Below are positions 15,076-23,689 of a stretch of 27,252 bases of DNA, piece after piece; position 1 is the first letter of the stretch; the number at the start of each line of letters is the position of its first letter. A program made the position numbers and the translations under genes. The stretch comes from JBIICS01 sp044238735. GTDB taxonomy: Bacteria; Bacteroidota; Bacteroidia; UBA4408. The DNA is taken from the NCBI GenBank assembly GCA_044238735.1, contig JBIICS010000025.1, positions 1 to 27,252 of the forward strand, given 5' to 3'. Under the pieces are notes generated by a model. It searched no databases. It was not told where the DNA came from and saw nothing but the letters and a program-made list of their open reading frames with translations.

Positions 15076-16374
15076 TTGAAAGTATCTATCTTTTGGCACC
15101 GCAGAGATTTGCGGGTGGATGATAATGCAGGACTGTTTAACGCATTAAGCTCTGAAAGGCCGGTTCAGCCAGTTTTTATTTTTGATACAGAAATCCTTTC
15201 TAAACTTGAAGACAAAAGCGATGCTCGTGTTAACTTTATTTATCAGTCTTTAGTATTATTAAATGAAGAATACAATAAGCACAAAGGTTCATTAAAAGTT
15301 TATTATGGCAACCCCCCTGAAGTTTGGAAAAAAATAGTAGCGGAATTTGATGTAGCTGAGGTATATACGAACAGAGATTATGAGCCTTACGCCCAACAAA
15401 GAGATCAGTTAATTTATGAGTTTCTTAAAAAGAAGAACATTCCGTTTAAAGGCTTTAAGGATCATGTTATTTTCGAGAAAAAAGAAATAACTAAAGACGA
15501 TGGTTTACCTTATACTATTTTTACCCCATACTCTAAAAAATGGAAATTAAATTTAACCCCTGCTCATTTTAAATCATTCGACTCCTTATCATTACTGCAT
15601 CGTTTAAACGGATCTAATTTTAAAATGCCCTTGCTAAAAGATATTGGTTTTAGCAAAACTCATTTAAGTTTCCCGGCAACATATACCAGTAACAGCATTA
15701 TTAAAAATTATCATCAAAACCGCGACATACCCTCTTTAAACGGTACCAGCCGGCTGGGAGTTCACTTGCGTTTTGGTACTATTTCTATAAGACGTTTAGC
15801 TACCCAGGCGCAAGGTTTAAATGAAGTTTTTTTAAACGAGCTTATTTGGCGAGACTTTTACTCCATGATTCTTTACAATTTCCCTCATGTAGTAGGTAAT
15901 AGTTTTAAGCCTGCCTACGATAAAATAAAATGGCGAAATAATGAAGCCGAATTTGAAGCATGGTGCACCGGAAAAACCGGCTACCCTATTGTTGATGCGG
16001 GTATGCGCGAATTAAATAATACAGGCCACATGCATAATCGCCTCAGAATGATAACAGCATCATTTCTTACCAAACATTTGTTAATAGACTGGCGCTGGGG
16101 AGAGGCTTATTTTGCTCAAAAATTACTGGATTTTGATTTGGCCTCAAATAATGGAGGCTGGCAGTGGGCCGCAAGCTCGGGTTGTGACGCTGCACCTTAC
16201 TTCAGAATTTTTAATCCCTACGAACAAACCAAACGTTTCGACCCCCAATACAATTACATTAAAACTTGGGTTCCGGAGTTAAACACCGCTAAATATCCTC
16301 AAGCTATTGTAGAACATGCCTTTGCGCGCAAACGAGTTTTGGAAACATATGCTAAGGCCCTCAAAAACGATTAA
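15076..16374 (+). CDS. phr: Class I deoxyribodipyrimidine photolyase
   Basis: Photolyase uses FAD and blue light to split UV-made pyrimidine dimers. The 432-residue product has the N-terminal antenna domain starting IFWHRRDLRVDDNAGL and the C-terminal FAD domain. Asn358 in NNGGW (E. coli Asn378), substrate tryptophans Trp258 and Trp364, and the full electron-transfer triad Trp362-Trp339-Trp286 are present. The stretch DAAPYFRIFNP is typical of class I CPD photolyases rather than 6-4 or CRY-DASH enzymes. The start is TTG (15076-15078): the conserved N-terminus begins at once after it and no ATG is possible. It begins 4 nt after the folE stop, so coupling to folE translation is likely. No clear terminator follows. 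Confidence 0.94.
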   Translation: MKVSIFWHRRDLRVDDNAGLFNALSSERPVQPVFIFDTEILSKLEDKSDARVNFIYQSLVLLNEEYNKHKGSLKVYYGNPPEVWKKIVAEFDVAEVYTNRDYEPYAQQRDQLIYEFLKKKNIPFKGFKDHVIFEKKEITKDDGLPYTIFTPYSKKWKLNLTPAHFKSFDSLSLLHRLNGSNFKMPLLKDIGFSKTHLSFPATYTSNSIIKNYHQNRDIPSLNGTSRLGVHLRFGTISIRRLATQAQGLNEVFLNELIWRDFYSMILYNFPHVVGNSFKPAYDKIKWRNNEAEFEAWCTGKTGYPIVDAGMRELNNTGHMHNRLRMITASFLTKHLLIDWRWGEAYFAQKLLDFDLASNNGGWQWAASSGCDAAPYFRIFNPYEQTKRFDPQYNYIKTWVPELNTAKYPQAIVEHAFARKRVLETYAKALKND

Positions 16375-16401
16375 CATTTAAATTACTGGCAATAAAAACT
16401 T

Positions 16402-16435
16402 TTTGATTAGCGATTTAATTTACATACTAAGTTTA
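16402..16435 (+). promoter_or_regulatory. Weak candidate promoter of the PhzF-family gene
   Basis: TTTG (16402-16405), a 22-nt spacer and TAAGTTTA (16428-16435) resemble the consensus with one -7 mismatch and a slightly long spacer. The 91-nt gap after phr is the only one of more than 16 nt in this plus-strand run, so a separate promoter is plausible. Confidence 0.3.
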
Positions 16436-16465
16436 AGATCTTAATTTAGGCTCATTATTTTCTAT

Positions 16466-17254
16466 ATGAAGTTTAATCTATATCAAATTGATGCTTTTAC
16501 AGATTCCGTTTTTGGTGGTAACCCCGCTTGTGTAGTTCCGCTTAAAGAATGGTTGCCAGATTCTCTATTATTAAAAATTGCTAAAGAAAATGCTGTTGCC
16601 GAAACCGCCTTTTTTATTGATAATGGCGATAAAATAATGTTGAGGTGGTTTACCCCGGATATTGAAATGGATTTATGTGGGCACGCCACTCTGGCTACTG
16701 CACATTGTTTAATAAGTATTTTGGGTTATAAAAAAGATGAGCTGATCTTTGAAACTATCAGTGGCGACTTAAAAGTTAAAGTAAACGGCGATTCATATAA
16801 AATGGATTTCCCATCGCGTATGCCTATTTCAGCTACCCTTCCTTCCCCCATTTTTGATTCTTTAAACATTAAACCAACGGAAGTTTTAAAATCTAGAGAC
16901 TACTTTTTGGTTTATGAAAATGAAACCGCCATCCGAAACATTACCATAAACCGTGCGCTTTTCGATCAGATTAACTTAAATACGGGCGGTGTAATTGTAA
17001 CGGCAATTGGAGATCATTGCGATTTTGTTTCTAGATTTTTTACTCCACAAGCTACTATTTTGGAAGACCCCGTAACCGGTTCTGCTCATTGCTCTTTAAT
17101 CCCTTATTGGTCAAATAGGCTTCAAAAGAATGAAATGATTGCACATCAATTGTCGGAACGCTTTGGAAAGATCATTGGGGAGAATAAGGGCGACAGGGTT
17201 TTTATAGGCGGGAAAGCTAAAACTTTTTCTGAAGGCTATTTTTGGATTGATTAA
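16466..17254 (+). CDS. PhzF-family isomerase/epimerase
   Basis: The 262-residue protein belongs to the PhzF family, whose diaminopimelate-epimerase-like fold catalyses isomerisation (PhzF itself acts in phenazine synthesis). Visible signatures are YQIDAFTDSVFGGNPACVV (6-24), catalytic Glu46 in AVAETAFF, LCGHATLATAH (70-80) and EDPVTGSAHCSL (200-211). No phenazine genes are nearby, so its substrate is unknown and a phenazine role should not be assumed. It lies 91 nt after phr on the same strand and could be reached by readthrough. A weak stem (TTTGG/CCAAA) overlaps its stop codon. Confidence 0.85.
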   Translation: MKFNLYQIDAFTDSVFGGNPACVVPLKEWLPDSLLLKIAKENAVAETAFFIDNGDKIMLRWFTPDIEMDLCGHATLATAHCLISILGYKKDELIFETISGDLKVKVNGDSYKMDFPSRMPISATLPSPIFDSLNIKPTEVLKSRDYFLVYENETAIRNITINRALFDQINLNTGGVIVTAIGDHCDFVSRFFTPQATILEDPVTGSAHCSLIPYWSNRLQKNEMIAHQLSERFGKIIGENKGDRVFIGGKAKTFSEGYFWID

Positions 17255-17581
17255 ACCCAAATTTTCACTTTGAGATGCAAAATCTGCCTAATAATACTAA
17301 TGATCACTCCCTGCTATCAAGGAACCGAATTACTACCTCTTAAGCCTAACCCTTTATGCAATGGTTAATTAATTTCAATTGCCTATTTAGGTTATAATTT
17401 TTAAGCCTTCTAACTAAACTTTATTTTTACCATTACGCTTTATATTTACAATCTAACTCCCTATTTTTAATTTCTTTATGTTTTCTAGTGTTTTTTAGTG
17501 AAAATTCGACGAAAATGAGGGTTTTTTTAAATAAAATGGAGCATTTTAGCCTATATTTGCCACTCTACAAAACACAAGAAA
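17255..17581. other. Intergenic region upstream of accB
   Basis: About 327 nt of AT-rich sequence lie between the PhzF-family gene and accB. Apart from the accB -7 box near its right end I see no hairpin with a T tract, no repeat, no TTGTTTAA motif and no plausible ORF. TATATTTA near 17440 is a one-mismatch -7 box without a clear -33 partner. A long accB leader or an unrecognised small RNA remains possible. Confidence 0.4.
17552..17559 (+). promoter_or_regulatory. Promoter -7 box of accB
   Basis: TATATTTG matches TAnnTTTG exactly and lies 22 nt before the accB ATG. The -33 region has only T-rich sequence (17521-17528) and no clear TTG. The predicted transcript leader is about 15-20 nt. Confidence 0.55.
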
Positions 17582-18064
17582 ATGGAATTAAAAGAAATTC
17601 AAGAGCTTATTAAGTTCGTATCTAAGTCAGGTGTTAGCGAAGTTGAATTAGAATCCAAAGGATTTAAATTAGTTATTAAAACAGGCGCTACTCAAATTGC
17701 TGCTCCAACCGTTATTCACACTATGCCTGCTGTTGCTCCTGCTCCAGTTGCTGCCGTAGCTCCCGCACCAGCTGCGCCTGCGCCCGCTGCACCTGCTGCA
17801 CCAAAAGCAGATGATTCTTCAAAATACATCACCGTTAAGTCTCCTATGATTGGTACTTTTTACCGTTCACCAGGTCCGGATAAACCTACTTTTGTAAATG
17901 TGGGCGACGAAATAAAAGCAGGCCAAGTGGTTTGCATTATTGAAGCAATGAAGTTATTTAACGAAATTGAATCAGAAATTTCCGGACGTATCGTTAAGGT
18001 ACTAGTGGATGATGCAAAACCTGTTGAATACGATCAGCCTTTATTCTTAGTAGAACCTATGTAA
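17582..18064 (+). CDS. accB: Biotin carboxyl carrier protein of acetyl-CoA carboxylase
   Basis: AccB carries the biotin that shuttles carboxylate from biotin carboxylase to acetyl-CoA in fatty-acid synthesis. The 160 residues comprise an N-terminal helical region (1-40), a flexible Ala/Pro-rich linker (about 41-75) and the biotinyl domain (82-160). Lys124 in EAMKLFNEIE is the biotinylation site. PMIGTFYRSPGPDKPTFV (88-105) includes the thumb-like loop typical of AccB. It is transcribed with accC, which starts 104 nt downstream. Confidence 0.95.
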   Translation: MELKEIQELIKFVSKSGVSEVELESKGFKLVIKTGATQIAAPTVIHTMPAVAPAPVAAVAPAPAAPAPAAPAAPKADDSSKYITVKSPMIGTFYRSPGPDKPTFVNVGDEIKAGQVVCIIEAMKLFNEIESEISGRIVKVLVDDAKPVEYDQPLFLVEPM

Positions 18065-18091
18065 TTAATGGATGTGCTTTGTTTCCATTAA
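18065..18091 (+). other. Hairpin in the accB-accC spacer
   Basis: TTAATGGA (18065-18072) and TCCATTAA (18084-18091) form a perfect 8-bp stem with an 11-nt loop directly after the accB stop codon. No T run follows, so it is more likely an mRNA-stabilising or processing stem than a terminator. The rest of the 104-nt spacer is featureless. Confidence 0.35.
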
Positions 18092-18168
18092 GAAGATTTT
18101 ATCAAAAATAATTTTTACATCCAAACAATCTGCACATCAGCAAATTAACAAACTAACTAATTAGTAAG

Positions 18169-19509
18169 ATGTTTAAAAAGATATTAATTGCCAATCGTGG
18201 CGAAATTGCACTTCGTGTAATTCGTACTTGTCGGGAGATGGGTATAAAAACAGTAGCTGTATATTCTACTGCAGATAAAGATAGTTTACATGTTAAGTTT
18301 GCTGATGAAGCGGTTTGTATTGGTCCGCCCACCAGTAAAGAAAGTTACTTAAACATCCCTAATATTATTAGTGCTGCCGAAATAACAAACAGCGATGCTA
18401 TTCATCCCGGATATGGTTTTTTGTCTGAAAATGCTAAATTCTCTCGTATTTGCCAGGAATATGGCATTAAGTTTATTGGTGCTACACCCGAACAAATAGA
18501 GAAGATGGGAGATAAGGCTACGGCAAAAGCAACCATGATTGCAGCCGGTGTTCCCTGTGTTCCTGGTTCTGAAGGGTTGCTTCAAAGTGTAGAGCACGCT
18601 AAAGAGACTGCTAAAGTAGTTGGTTACCCCGTTATGTTAAAAGCAACAGCCGGTGGAGGCGGACGAGGAATGCGTATTGTTTGGAAGGAAGAAGATATTG
18701 AGAATGCCTTTAACTCTGCACGCCAGGAGGCAGGAGCTGCTTTTGGCAACGATGGAATGTATATGGAGAAGTTTATTGAAGAACCCCGCCATATCGAAAT
18801 TCAGGTGGTTGGAGATCAATATGGTAAAGCTTGCCATTTAAGTGAGCGCGATTGCTCGGTGCAACGCCGCCATCAGAAACTAGTAGAAGAAACTCCCTCT
18901 CCGTTTATGACTCCTGAACTACGGGATAAAATGGGTGAGGCTGCTGTAAAAGCTGCGTTGGCGGTTAACTACGAAGGCGTTGGAACCGTTGAGTTTTTAG
19001 TAGATAAACATCGTAACTTTTATTTTATGGAGATGAATACCCGCATTCAGGTAGAACATCCCATTACCGAAGAAGTTATTGATTACGATTTAATAAGAGA
19101 ACAAATATTGGTTGCGGCCGGTGTACCTATTTCAGGTAAAAATTACTACCCTAAATTACATGCCATCGAGTGTCGTATTAATGCCGAAGATCCTTTTAAC
19201 GGTTTTCGACCTTCCCCCGGAAAGATTGGAAATCTGTTTACACCCGGTGGACACGGTATTCGTGTTGACAGTCATATTTATTCGGGTTATATTATTCCTC
19301 CCAATTATGATAGTATGGTTGCCAAACTTATTACAGTAGCTCAAACCCGCGAAGAAGCCATAAGTAAAATGTACAGAGCTTTAAGCGAATATGTAATTGA
19401 AGGGGTTAAAACAACTATCCCTTTTCATTTACGCCTAATGCAGGATGAAAACTTCCGTAAAGGGAACTACACAACTAAATTCCTGGAAGATTTTGATCTT
19501 AGTGAATAA
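18169..19509 (+). CDS. accC: Biotin carboxylase subunit of acetyl-CoA carboxylase
   Basis: AccC carboxylates the biotin on AccB using ATP and bicarbonate. The N-terminal domain begins KKILIANRGEIALRVIR (3-19). The ATP-grasp glycine loop is ATAGGGGRGMR (159-169). The catalytic segment is EMNTRIQVEHP (288-298), with Glu288, Asn290, Arg292, Gln294, Val295 and Glu296 at the same numbers as in E. coli AccC. ERDCSVQRRHQK (226-237) is also diagnostic. Length 446 residues equals the stand-alone subunit, so it is not a pyruvate or propionyl-CoA carboxylase fusion. A strong terminator follows the gene. Confidence 0.97.
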   Translation: MFKKILIANRGEIALRVIRTCREMGIKTVAVYSTADKDSLHVKFADEAVCIGPPTSKESYLNIPNIISAAEITNSDAIHPGYGFLSENAKFSRICQEYGIKFIGATPEQIEKMGDKATAKATMIAAGVPCVPGSEGLLQSVEHAKETAKVVGYPVMLKATAGGGGRGMRIVWKEEDIENAFNSARQEAGAAFGNDGMYMEKFIEEPRHIEIQVVGDQYGKACHLSERDCSVQRRHQKLVEETPSPFMTPELRDKMGEAAVKAALAVNYEGVGTVEFLVDKHRNFYFMEMNTRIQVEHPITEEVIDYDLIREQILVAAGVPISGKNYYPKLHAIECRINAEDPFNGFRPSPGKIGNLFTPGGHGIRVDSHIYSGYIIPPNYDSMVAKLITVAQTREEAISKMYRALSEYVIEGVKTTIPFHLRLMQDENFRKGNYTTKFLEDFDLSE

Positions 19510-19531
19510 TTGAAATCTAATATAACTTAAT

Positions 19532-19559
19532 AAAAAGCTGGTAAATGCCAGCTTTTTTT
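19532..19559. terminator. Bidirectional terminator between accC and the cytochrome gene
   Basis: AAAAAGCTGG (19532-19541) and CCAGCTTTTT (19548-19557) form a perfect 10-bp stem with a 6-nt loop, with A and T runs on both sides. The right edge abuts the stop codon of the minus-strand gene, so it can serve both convergent transcripts. Confidence 0.88.
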
Positions 19560-19917
19560 ATTGGGCAGCACCACTGTTTATCCAGCAGTAAATTTTCTGA
19601 ATGTCTGTTTGACTTAATTTACTTCCACCTTTTGGCATCGCATCATAACCGCTCCTGTGCTCTATAGAACCCAAAAAAGCCTGAGAAGATGCTGAAGATT
19701 TTACCGAATTATACGTAGACAAATCGTAGCCAGAACCCTTACTAGAAGAATTGTGACAAGAAACACAATTCTTATCCATTATAGTTTTAATATCACCAGT
19801 GTAAGTTGCAACTACAGCCGAACAGTCGTAAGATCCTACATCCGATTCTTTCTTACAGGAATTAGAAATTACTAAAAGTAATAGAGCGCCTAATAATATT
19901 GGTTTATGATTATTCAT
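19558..19917 (-). CDS. Small cytochrome c-type lipoprotein
   Basis: The 119-residue product has a lipoprotein signal peptide (1-20) with a lipobox ending at Cys21 (ISNSC), so it should be anchored to a membrane. A single c-type haem site, CVSCH (51-55), is followed by Met94 in YDAMPKGG as the likely distal haem ligand and a closing helix (102-114). Cys32 and Cys111 could form a disulfide. This is the plan of small cytochrome c domains found in Bacteroidota lipoproteins; the electron partner is unknown. It is the last gene of the minus-strand run, 28 nt after dtd. Confidence 0.85.
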   Translation of the reverse strand: MNNHKPILLGALLLLVISNSCKKESDVGSYDCSAVVATYTGDIKTIMDKNCVSCHNSSSKGSGYDLSTYNSVKSSASSQAFLGSIEHRSGYDAMPKGGSKLSQTDIQKIYCWINSGAAQ

Positions 19918-19945
19918 TATAATGATTCTTTTTAATTATTATTTA

Positions 19946-20398
19946 TTATTCTTTATTCTTAGTATCTATGATGATGGTAACTGGCCCATCATTAATTAAA
20001 CTTATTTGCATATCGGCTCCAAACACACCGGTTTTAATCTTTTGAGGTAATAATGCTTTGCACTTTTCAATAAACCGATTGTAAAGAGAAATAGCGATAT
20101 CGGGTTTTGCTGCTCTAATATAGGATGGTCTGTTGCCTTTCTTAGTTAAAGCATGCAAAGTAAACTGGCTAACTATTAATAATTCCCCTTTAATATCAAC
20201 AACCGAAAGATTCATCTTTCCTTCATTATCACTGAAAATTCTGAGCGCCATAAGCTTTTGAGATGCCCACTCAAGATCTTCTTCTGTGTCTGTTTCCTCA
20301 AAACCGGCTAAAACCAATAATCCAGCCCCTATTGAGCTGAACTCTTCACTGTTAATTTTAAGTTTGGATTCCAAAACCCTTTGAATAACCAGACGCAT
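19946..20398 (-). CDS. dtd: D-aminoacyl-tRNA deacylase
   Basis: Dtd hydrolyses D-amino acids (and glycine mischarged on tRNA-Ala) from tRNA, a chirality proofreading step. The protein is 150 residues long, close to the usual 145-150. It has the SQFTL motif (77-81) and the Gly-cisPro motif in NDGPVT (136-141), which together line the active site. The N-terminus MRLVIQRV is typical. It lies 8 nt after ribE in the same run. Confidence 0.95.
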   Translation of the reverse strand: MRLVIQRVLESKLKINSEEFSSIGAGLLVLAGFEETDTEEDLEWASQKLMALRIFSDNEGKMNLSVVDIKGELLIVSQFTLHALTKKGNRPSYIRAAKPDIAISLYNRFIEKCKALLPQKIKTGVFGADMQISLINDGPVTIIIDTKNKE

Positions 20399-20406
20399 CT
20401 TTTGCC

Positions 20407-21003
20407 TTACTTTTTATTATACGCCTCAAAATATCGCTGAACATATTTTCCAATGATATCAAACTCTAGATTAACCTTGTCACTTTCTCTCATATATTTA
20501 AAAACAGTATGCTCAAACGTGTAGGGTATAATTGCCACCGTAAAATAAGCCTCTTTGCTATCTACAACCGTTAGGCTTACCCCGTTAACGCATACACTTC
20601 CTTTAGGTACAGTCTGGTGTTCAGATTTAGCATCATATGTAAACTCAAAAATCCAACTACCCTCTTTTTCAGCTATTCCAATACATGTTCCGGTTAGATC
20701 TACATGGCCCTGCACAATGTGCCCGTCTAATCGCCCTCCCCATTGCATACATCGTTCTGTGTTTACAAAATTACCGGGCAAAAGCAATCCCAAGTTTGTT
20801 TTAGAAAGTGTTTCATCAATCGCTGTTACTTTGTACTCTTGATTCTTAATATCTACAACGGTAAGGCAAACACCGTTATGAGAGACGCTCTGATCAATCT
20901 TTAATTCATTAACAAATGGAGAAGAAAACCAAAAATGCAGATTGCTTCCTTCTTTCTCTATTTTTTCTAGTTTGGCAATTGCCTCAATTATTCCCGTAAA
21001 CAT
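20407..21003 (-). CDS. ribE: Riboflavin synthase, alpha subunit
   Basis: This enzyme dismutates two 6,7-dimethyl-8-ribityllumazine molecules to riboflavin. The two tandem lumazine-binding barrels are clear: the first begins MFTGIIEAIA and has NGVCLTVV (43-50); the second has GHIVQGHVDLTG (about 94-105) and NGVSLTVV (about 138-145). Length 198 residues is normal. No FMN riboswitch precedes it: the start is 3 nt from the stop of the large cargo-protein gene, so it depends on the upstream promoter. Confidence 0.95.
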   Translation of the reverse strand: MFTGIIEAIAKLEKIEKEGSNLHFWFSSPFVNELKIDQSVSHNGVCLTVVDIKNQEYKVTAIDETLSKTNLGLLLPGNFVNTERCMQWGGRLDGHIVQGHVDLTGTCIGIAEKEGSWIFEFTYDAKSEHQTVPKGSVCVNGVSLTVVDSKEAYFTVAIIPYTFEHTVFKYMRESDKVNLEFDIIGKYVQRYFEAYNKK

Positions 21004-21006
21004 CGC

Positions 21007-23688
21007 TTATTTTGCTGGAGGATTGTCTTGTCGGTACATATGAGCATATCCGCTAATCTCTCTGCTTATTATACCCTTCAACCGTATTTCGTTTATTTTA
21101 CACAAATAATAATATACTCCGTCTGGACAATATTGATTGGTAAACGTATTTAAACCATCCCACAATATGGCGGGGTCAGTTGAAGTATAAACCAAATTAC
21201 CCCAACGGTTATAAATCCTTAGGTCTATGCTCTCTATAAATTTCCATTTGGGAAGAGGTTCAAAAAAGTCGTTTTGTTTATCGTTATTGGGAGTAAAAAC
21301 ATTAGGCAGTTCGTAGTAAGGACAATTATCAATACATAGTGTATCGCTATTAGAGCTCTCATTATTAAAAGTATCTATTGCGGTTACCACATAACAACCG
21401 GCAATACTTTTAAAAAGTGAATCTATAAAAAAACTAGTATCGGTTTTTGCATAATTGGTTCCCGCTAAAGCAAACGTTCCGTTTTGGGTAGGCGTTCGGT
21501 ATATATTGTATTTTACAACGTCGTCGGCGCAACTGGTTTTAGGCTGGTTCCACACAAGCTGATTATTAAAATCGTCGCAGTTTCCCTTTAAATTAAAAAG
21601 TTTTGGCGGACAGGGGGCAGTTAAGTCCTGCGGTATACCGCAAGCAATTTGAGAGAGATTAATAAGTGGTTTAGAAACACCTGAAACAGAGTACTCGCCT
21701 TTAGCACTAATGTAATAGCAATATGTTTGCCCATTAATCAGGTTGTAATCTGTATAATTGGTTAGTGCGGTTGAATCGAGTAGTTGAAAAACTCCGGGAC
21801 TAGTTTGTTTATAAACATAATATTTATAATTGTTCCATGGCTGGCTATTTAACCAATTTAAAGTTAATCGATTATCGTTAGGTGTAATTTGAAGAAAAAT
21901 ATTAGGCGCGCTTTGGGTAGTTCCGATTAGCTGTGTGTTTTGCGCATAAAATTCTACCCTATAATAATTTGTTTGAGCGTTAGTATTAACAAGCGTATGG
22001 GTATATGTAGTATCATTTAAATTACCAAAAAGCGATTTAGAGATATTTAAAATTTCGCTCCATGCAGACTGATTAAGACTGTGATAAAGTTTAAATCCAT
22101 AATTACCACCAAAAACAAGAGTATCTAATCCAGTATTTACGTTTGCGATTGGTTTGCTCCAGGCAACATAAACAGAGCCGTTTACAGCATCAGTACTAAC
22201 TACAGAAGCGTTAGTTATAATTGGGATATCTCTGCGTAAAGAAATACAAACTTCATCCGACACAATGCTTTCAGAGCCGTCGCTAAAGGTAGCTACAACC
22301 CGGTAACAATATTCTGTTCCCGATTGCATTCCAGAACCATTATTATTATCCGTATAGCTTGTAGAATTATACCCACTTAATGTGTTAATTAGGCTGTATC
22401 CTCTAAAGGATGGTATACCGGTTTCGCAATGATCGGGTATGTATGGATTTGCACCGTTGCGGCGATAAAGTTTATAACCGGTTGCCTGACTGCATGGATT
22501 AGGATTCCAGGATAAAATGATATTGGTACCAAGGGCCTGTGCCTGAAGATTAAGGGTTTTAGGAGCAATAACCGTAATATTAATGCTTTCGAAATCTACC
22601 AATTGATTAATATCATTATCAACCGCCTTAAAAAATACGGTATACGGTTGAAGTTTCACATGCTCACATACTGTTTTCCATTCAAAGGAACTTATAGCTG
22701 GGTTTGCGGGCAACACACTATCAAAAGAAGCCTTACTAAAACTTACCAGATAGGGTGAACCGGTAGAGGTTAAGGTTACTAAATCATTGGCATCAGGATC
22801 AATAGCCCTTACATTAAAAGTTAGAGTAGAGCCTGCCACCACACATGTATCTAAAAGTTGATTAATTTCGGGAGGATTATTGGAACAATTCTTAACGGTA
22901 ACCTGCATATCTCTTAAAACATTTCCTACCAAAAAAGTTTGGTCACCAATTCGTTTCCACTCTTTAATTAAAATAGCAAAATTATATTCGCCGGAAGCTC
23001 CGGGGCAAGGCCAGGTAAAATCGCCGGTTACAGCATTAATAGTAGCGCCCGATGGAACATAATAGCCGCCAATATCTACACCGTTTAACCCTTTACACGA
23101 TACTAACTCATAAGAGAGACTGTCGCCATCTACATCAAACGCACCCGGATTATGAATATAGGGCTTACAAACACACGCATCGTCTATAGGGGGATTAAGT
23201 AAAACAGGAGAATTATTAGCACCCAAAAAAGGATTAATATTTAAACTGGTTTGTATATAGAAAACAACGTCTACCGAATTAGGAATATTTACCACATCTG
23301 CGTTTCGGTTAGGGTCTTCCACCGATATAATATAGGATTTTGCGCCTGGGTAAGTATGTGTAGTAATGTAAACATTTTTCTTAACGTCATTACCCAGTAG
23401 CTCACCGTAATGCTGACAGCCATTTCCGGGAGAACCGTTTACACGAAATATAGTATCTATTGGAGATCCATCGCCATAATTTATTTCCAAGTTACAACGA
23501 TCTGCACTGGCTGAGGATTCCTTTGTGTAGGTAATTACAGTTATTTGATAGGTTAATTGACCGATTTTTTTGTAAATGATTTCTCCGGCACGGTTATGCG
23601 TTGCCTTTGAAATATTAGCCCAAAAAAGCAACATAGTAAACAACCAAAAGGTTGTTTTATTAATTAATATGCTAATTCTTTTCTTCAA
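21007..23688 (-). CDS. Large secreted multidomain protein with CHU_C type IX sorting domain
   Basis: This 893-residue protein has a signal peptide (about 1-29, cleavage near SKA-T). The mature start THNRAGEIIYKKIG is typical of Bacteroidota PKD/gliding-associated surface proteins. Beta-sandwich segments follow: a cadherin/PKD-like region with DVDGDSLSYEL and DPDANDLV (about 180-370), then three or four fibronectin type III-like domains (about 375-780). The C-terminal 100 residues (about 793-885: LPNVFTPNNDKQNDFFEP, then IYNRWGNLVY and WDG...DGVYYYL) are the CHU_C type B sorting domain used by the type IX secretion system. It is probably an adhesin or matrix protein on the cell surface. It is tightly packed between mqnC (1-nt gap) and ribE (3-nt gap). 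Confidence 0.9.
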   Translation of the reverse strand: MKKRISILINKTTFWLFTMLLFWANISKATHNRAGEIIYKKIGQLTYQITVITYTKESSASADRCNLEINYGDGSPIDTIFRVNGSPGNGCQHYGELLGNDVKKNVYITTHTYPGAKSYIISVEDPNRNADVVNIPNSVDVVFYIQTSLNINPFLGANNSPVLLNPPIDDACVCKPYIHNPGAFDVDGDSLSYELVSCKGLNGVDIGGYYVPSGATINAVTGDFTWPCPGASGEYNFAILIKEWKRIGDQTFLVGNVLRDMQVTVKNCSNNPPEINQLLDTCVVAGSTLTFNVRAIDPDANDLVTLTSTGSPYLVSFSKASFDSVLPANPAISSFEWKTVCEHVKLQPYTVFFKAVDNDINQLVDFESINITVIAPKTLNLQAQALGTNIILSWNPNPCSQATGYKLYRRNGANPYIPDHCETGIPSFRGYSLINTLSGYNSTSYTDNNNGSGMQSGTEYCYRVVATFSDGSESIVSDEVCISLRRDIPIITNASVVSTDAVNGSVYVAWSKPIANVNTGLDTLVFGGNYGFKLYHSLNQSAWSEILNISKSLFGNLNDTTYTHTLVNTNAQTNYYRVEFYAQNTQLIGTTQSAPNIFLQITPNDNRLTLNWLNSQPWNNYKYYVYKQTSPGVFQLLDSTALTNYTDYNLINGQTYCYYISAKGEYSVSGVSKPLINLSQIACGIPQDLTAPCPPKLFNLKGNCDDFNNQLVWNQPKTSCADDVVKYNIYRTPTQNGTFALAGTNYAKTDTSFFIDSLFKSIAGCYVVTAIDTFNNESSNSDTLCIDNCPYYELPNVFTPNNDKQNDFFEPLPKWKFIESIDLRIYNRWGNLVYTSTDPAILWDGLNTFTNQYCPDGVYYYLCKINEIRLKGIISREISGYAHMYRQDNPPAK

Positions 23689-23689
23689 G

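Noticed and set aside
15076..16374. His318 in the photolyase where E. coli has Trp338 (TGHMHNR), suspected loss of a triad tryptophan
   Set aside because: By alignment the electron-transfer triad corresponds to Trp362, Trp339 and Trp286, all present. Position 318 is not part of it.
16466..17254. PhzF-family gene as evidence of a phenazine cluster
   Set aside because: No other phz gene is present, and the family is broad with mostly unknown substrates.
17241..17265. TTTGG/CCAAA stem with four T at the end of the PhzF-family gene
   Set aside because: The stem is 5 bp and AT-rich with an 11-nt loop, too weak to call a terminator.
20555..20842. A 95-codon plus-strand ORF antisense to ribE
   Set aside because: It is a shadow of a well-supported gene, with no promoter and no recognisable domain.
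20407..21010. Possible FMN riboswitch before ribE
   Set aside because: ribE starts 3 nt after the upstream gene, and no riboswitch consensus is visible near it.
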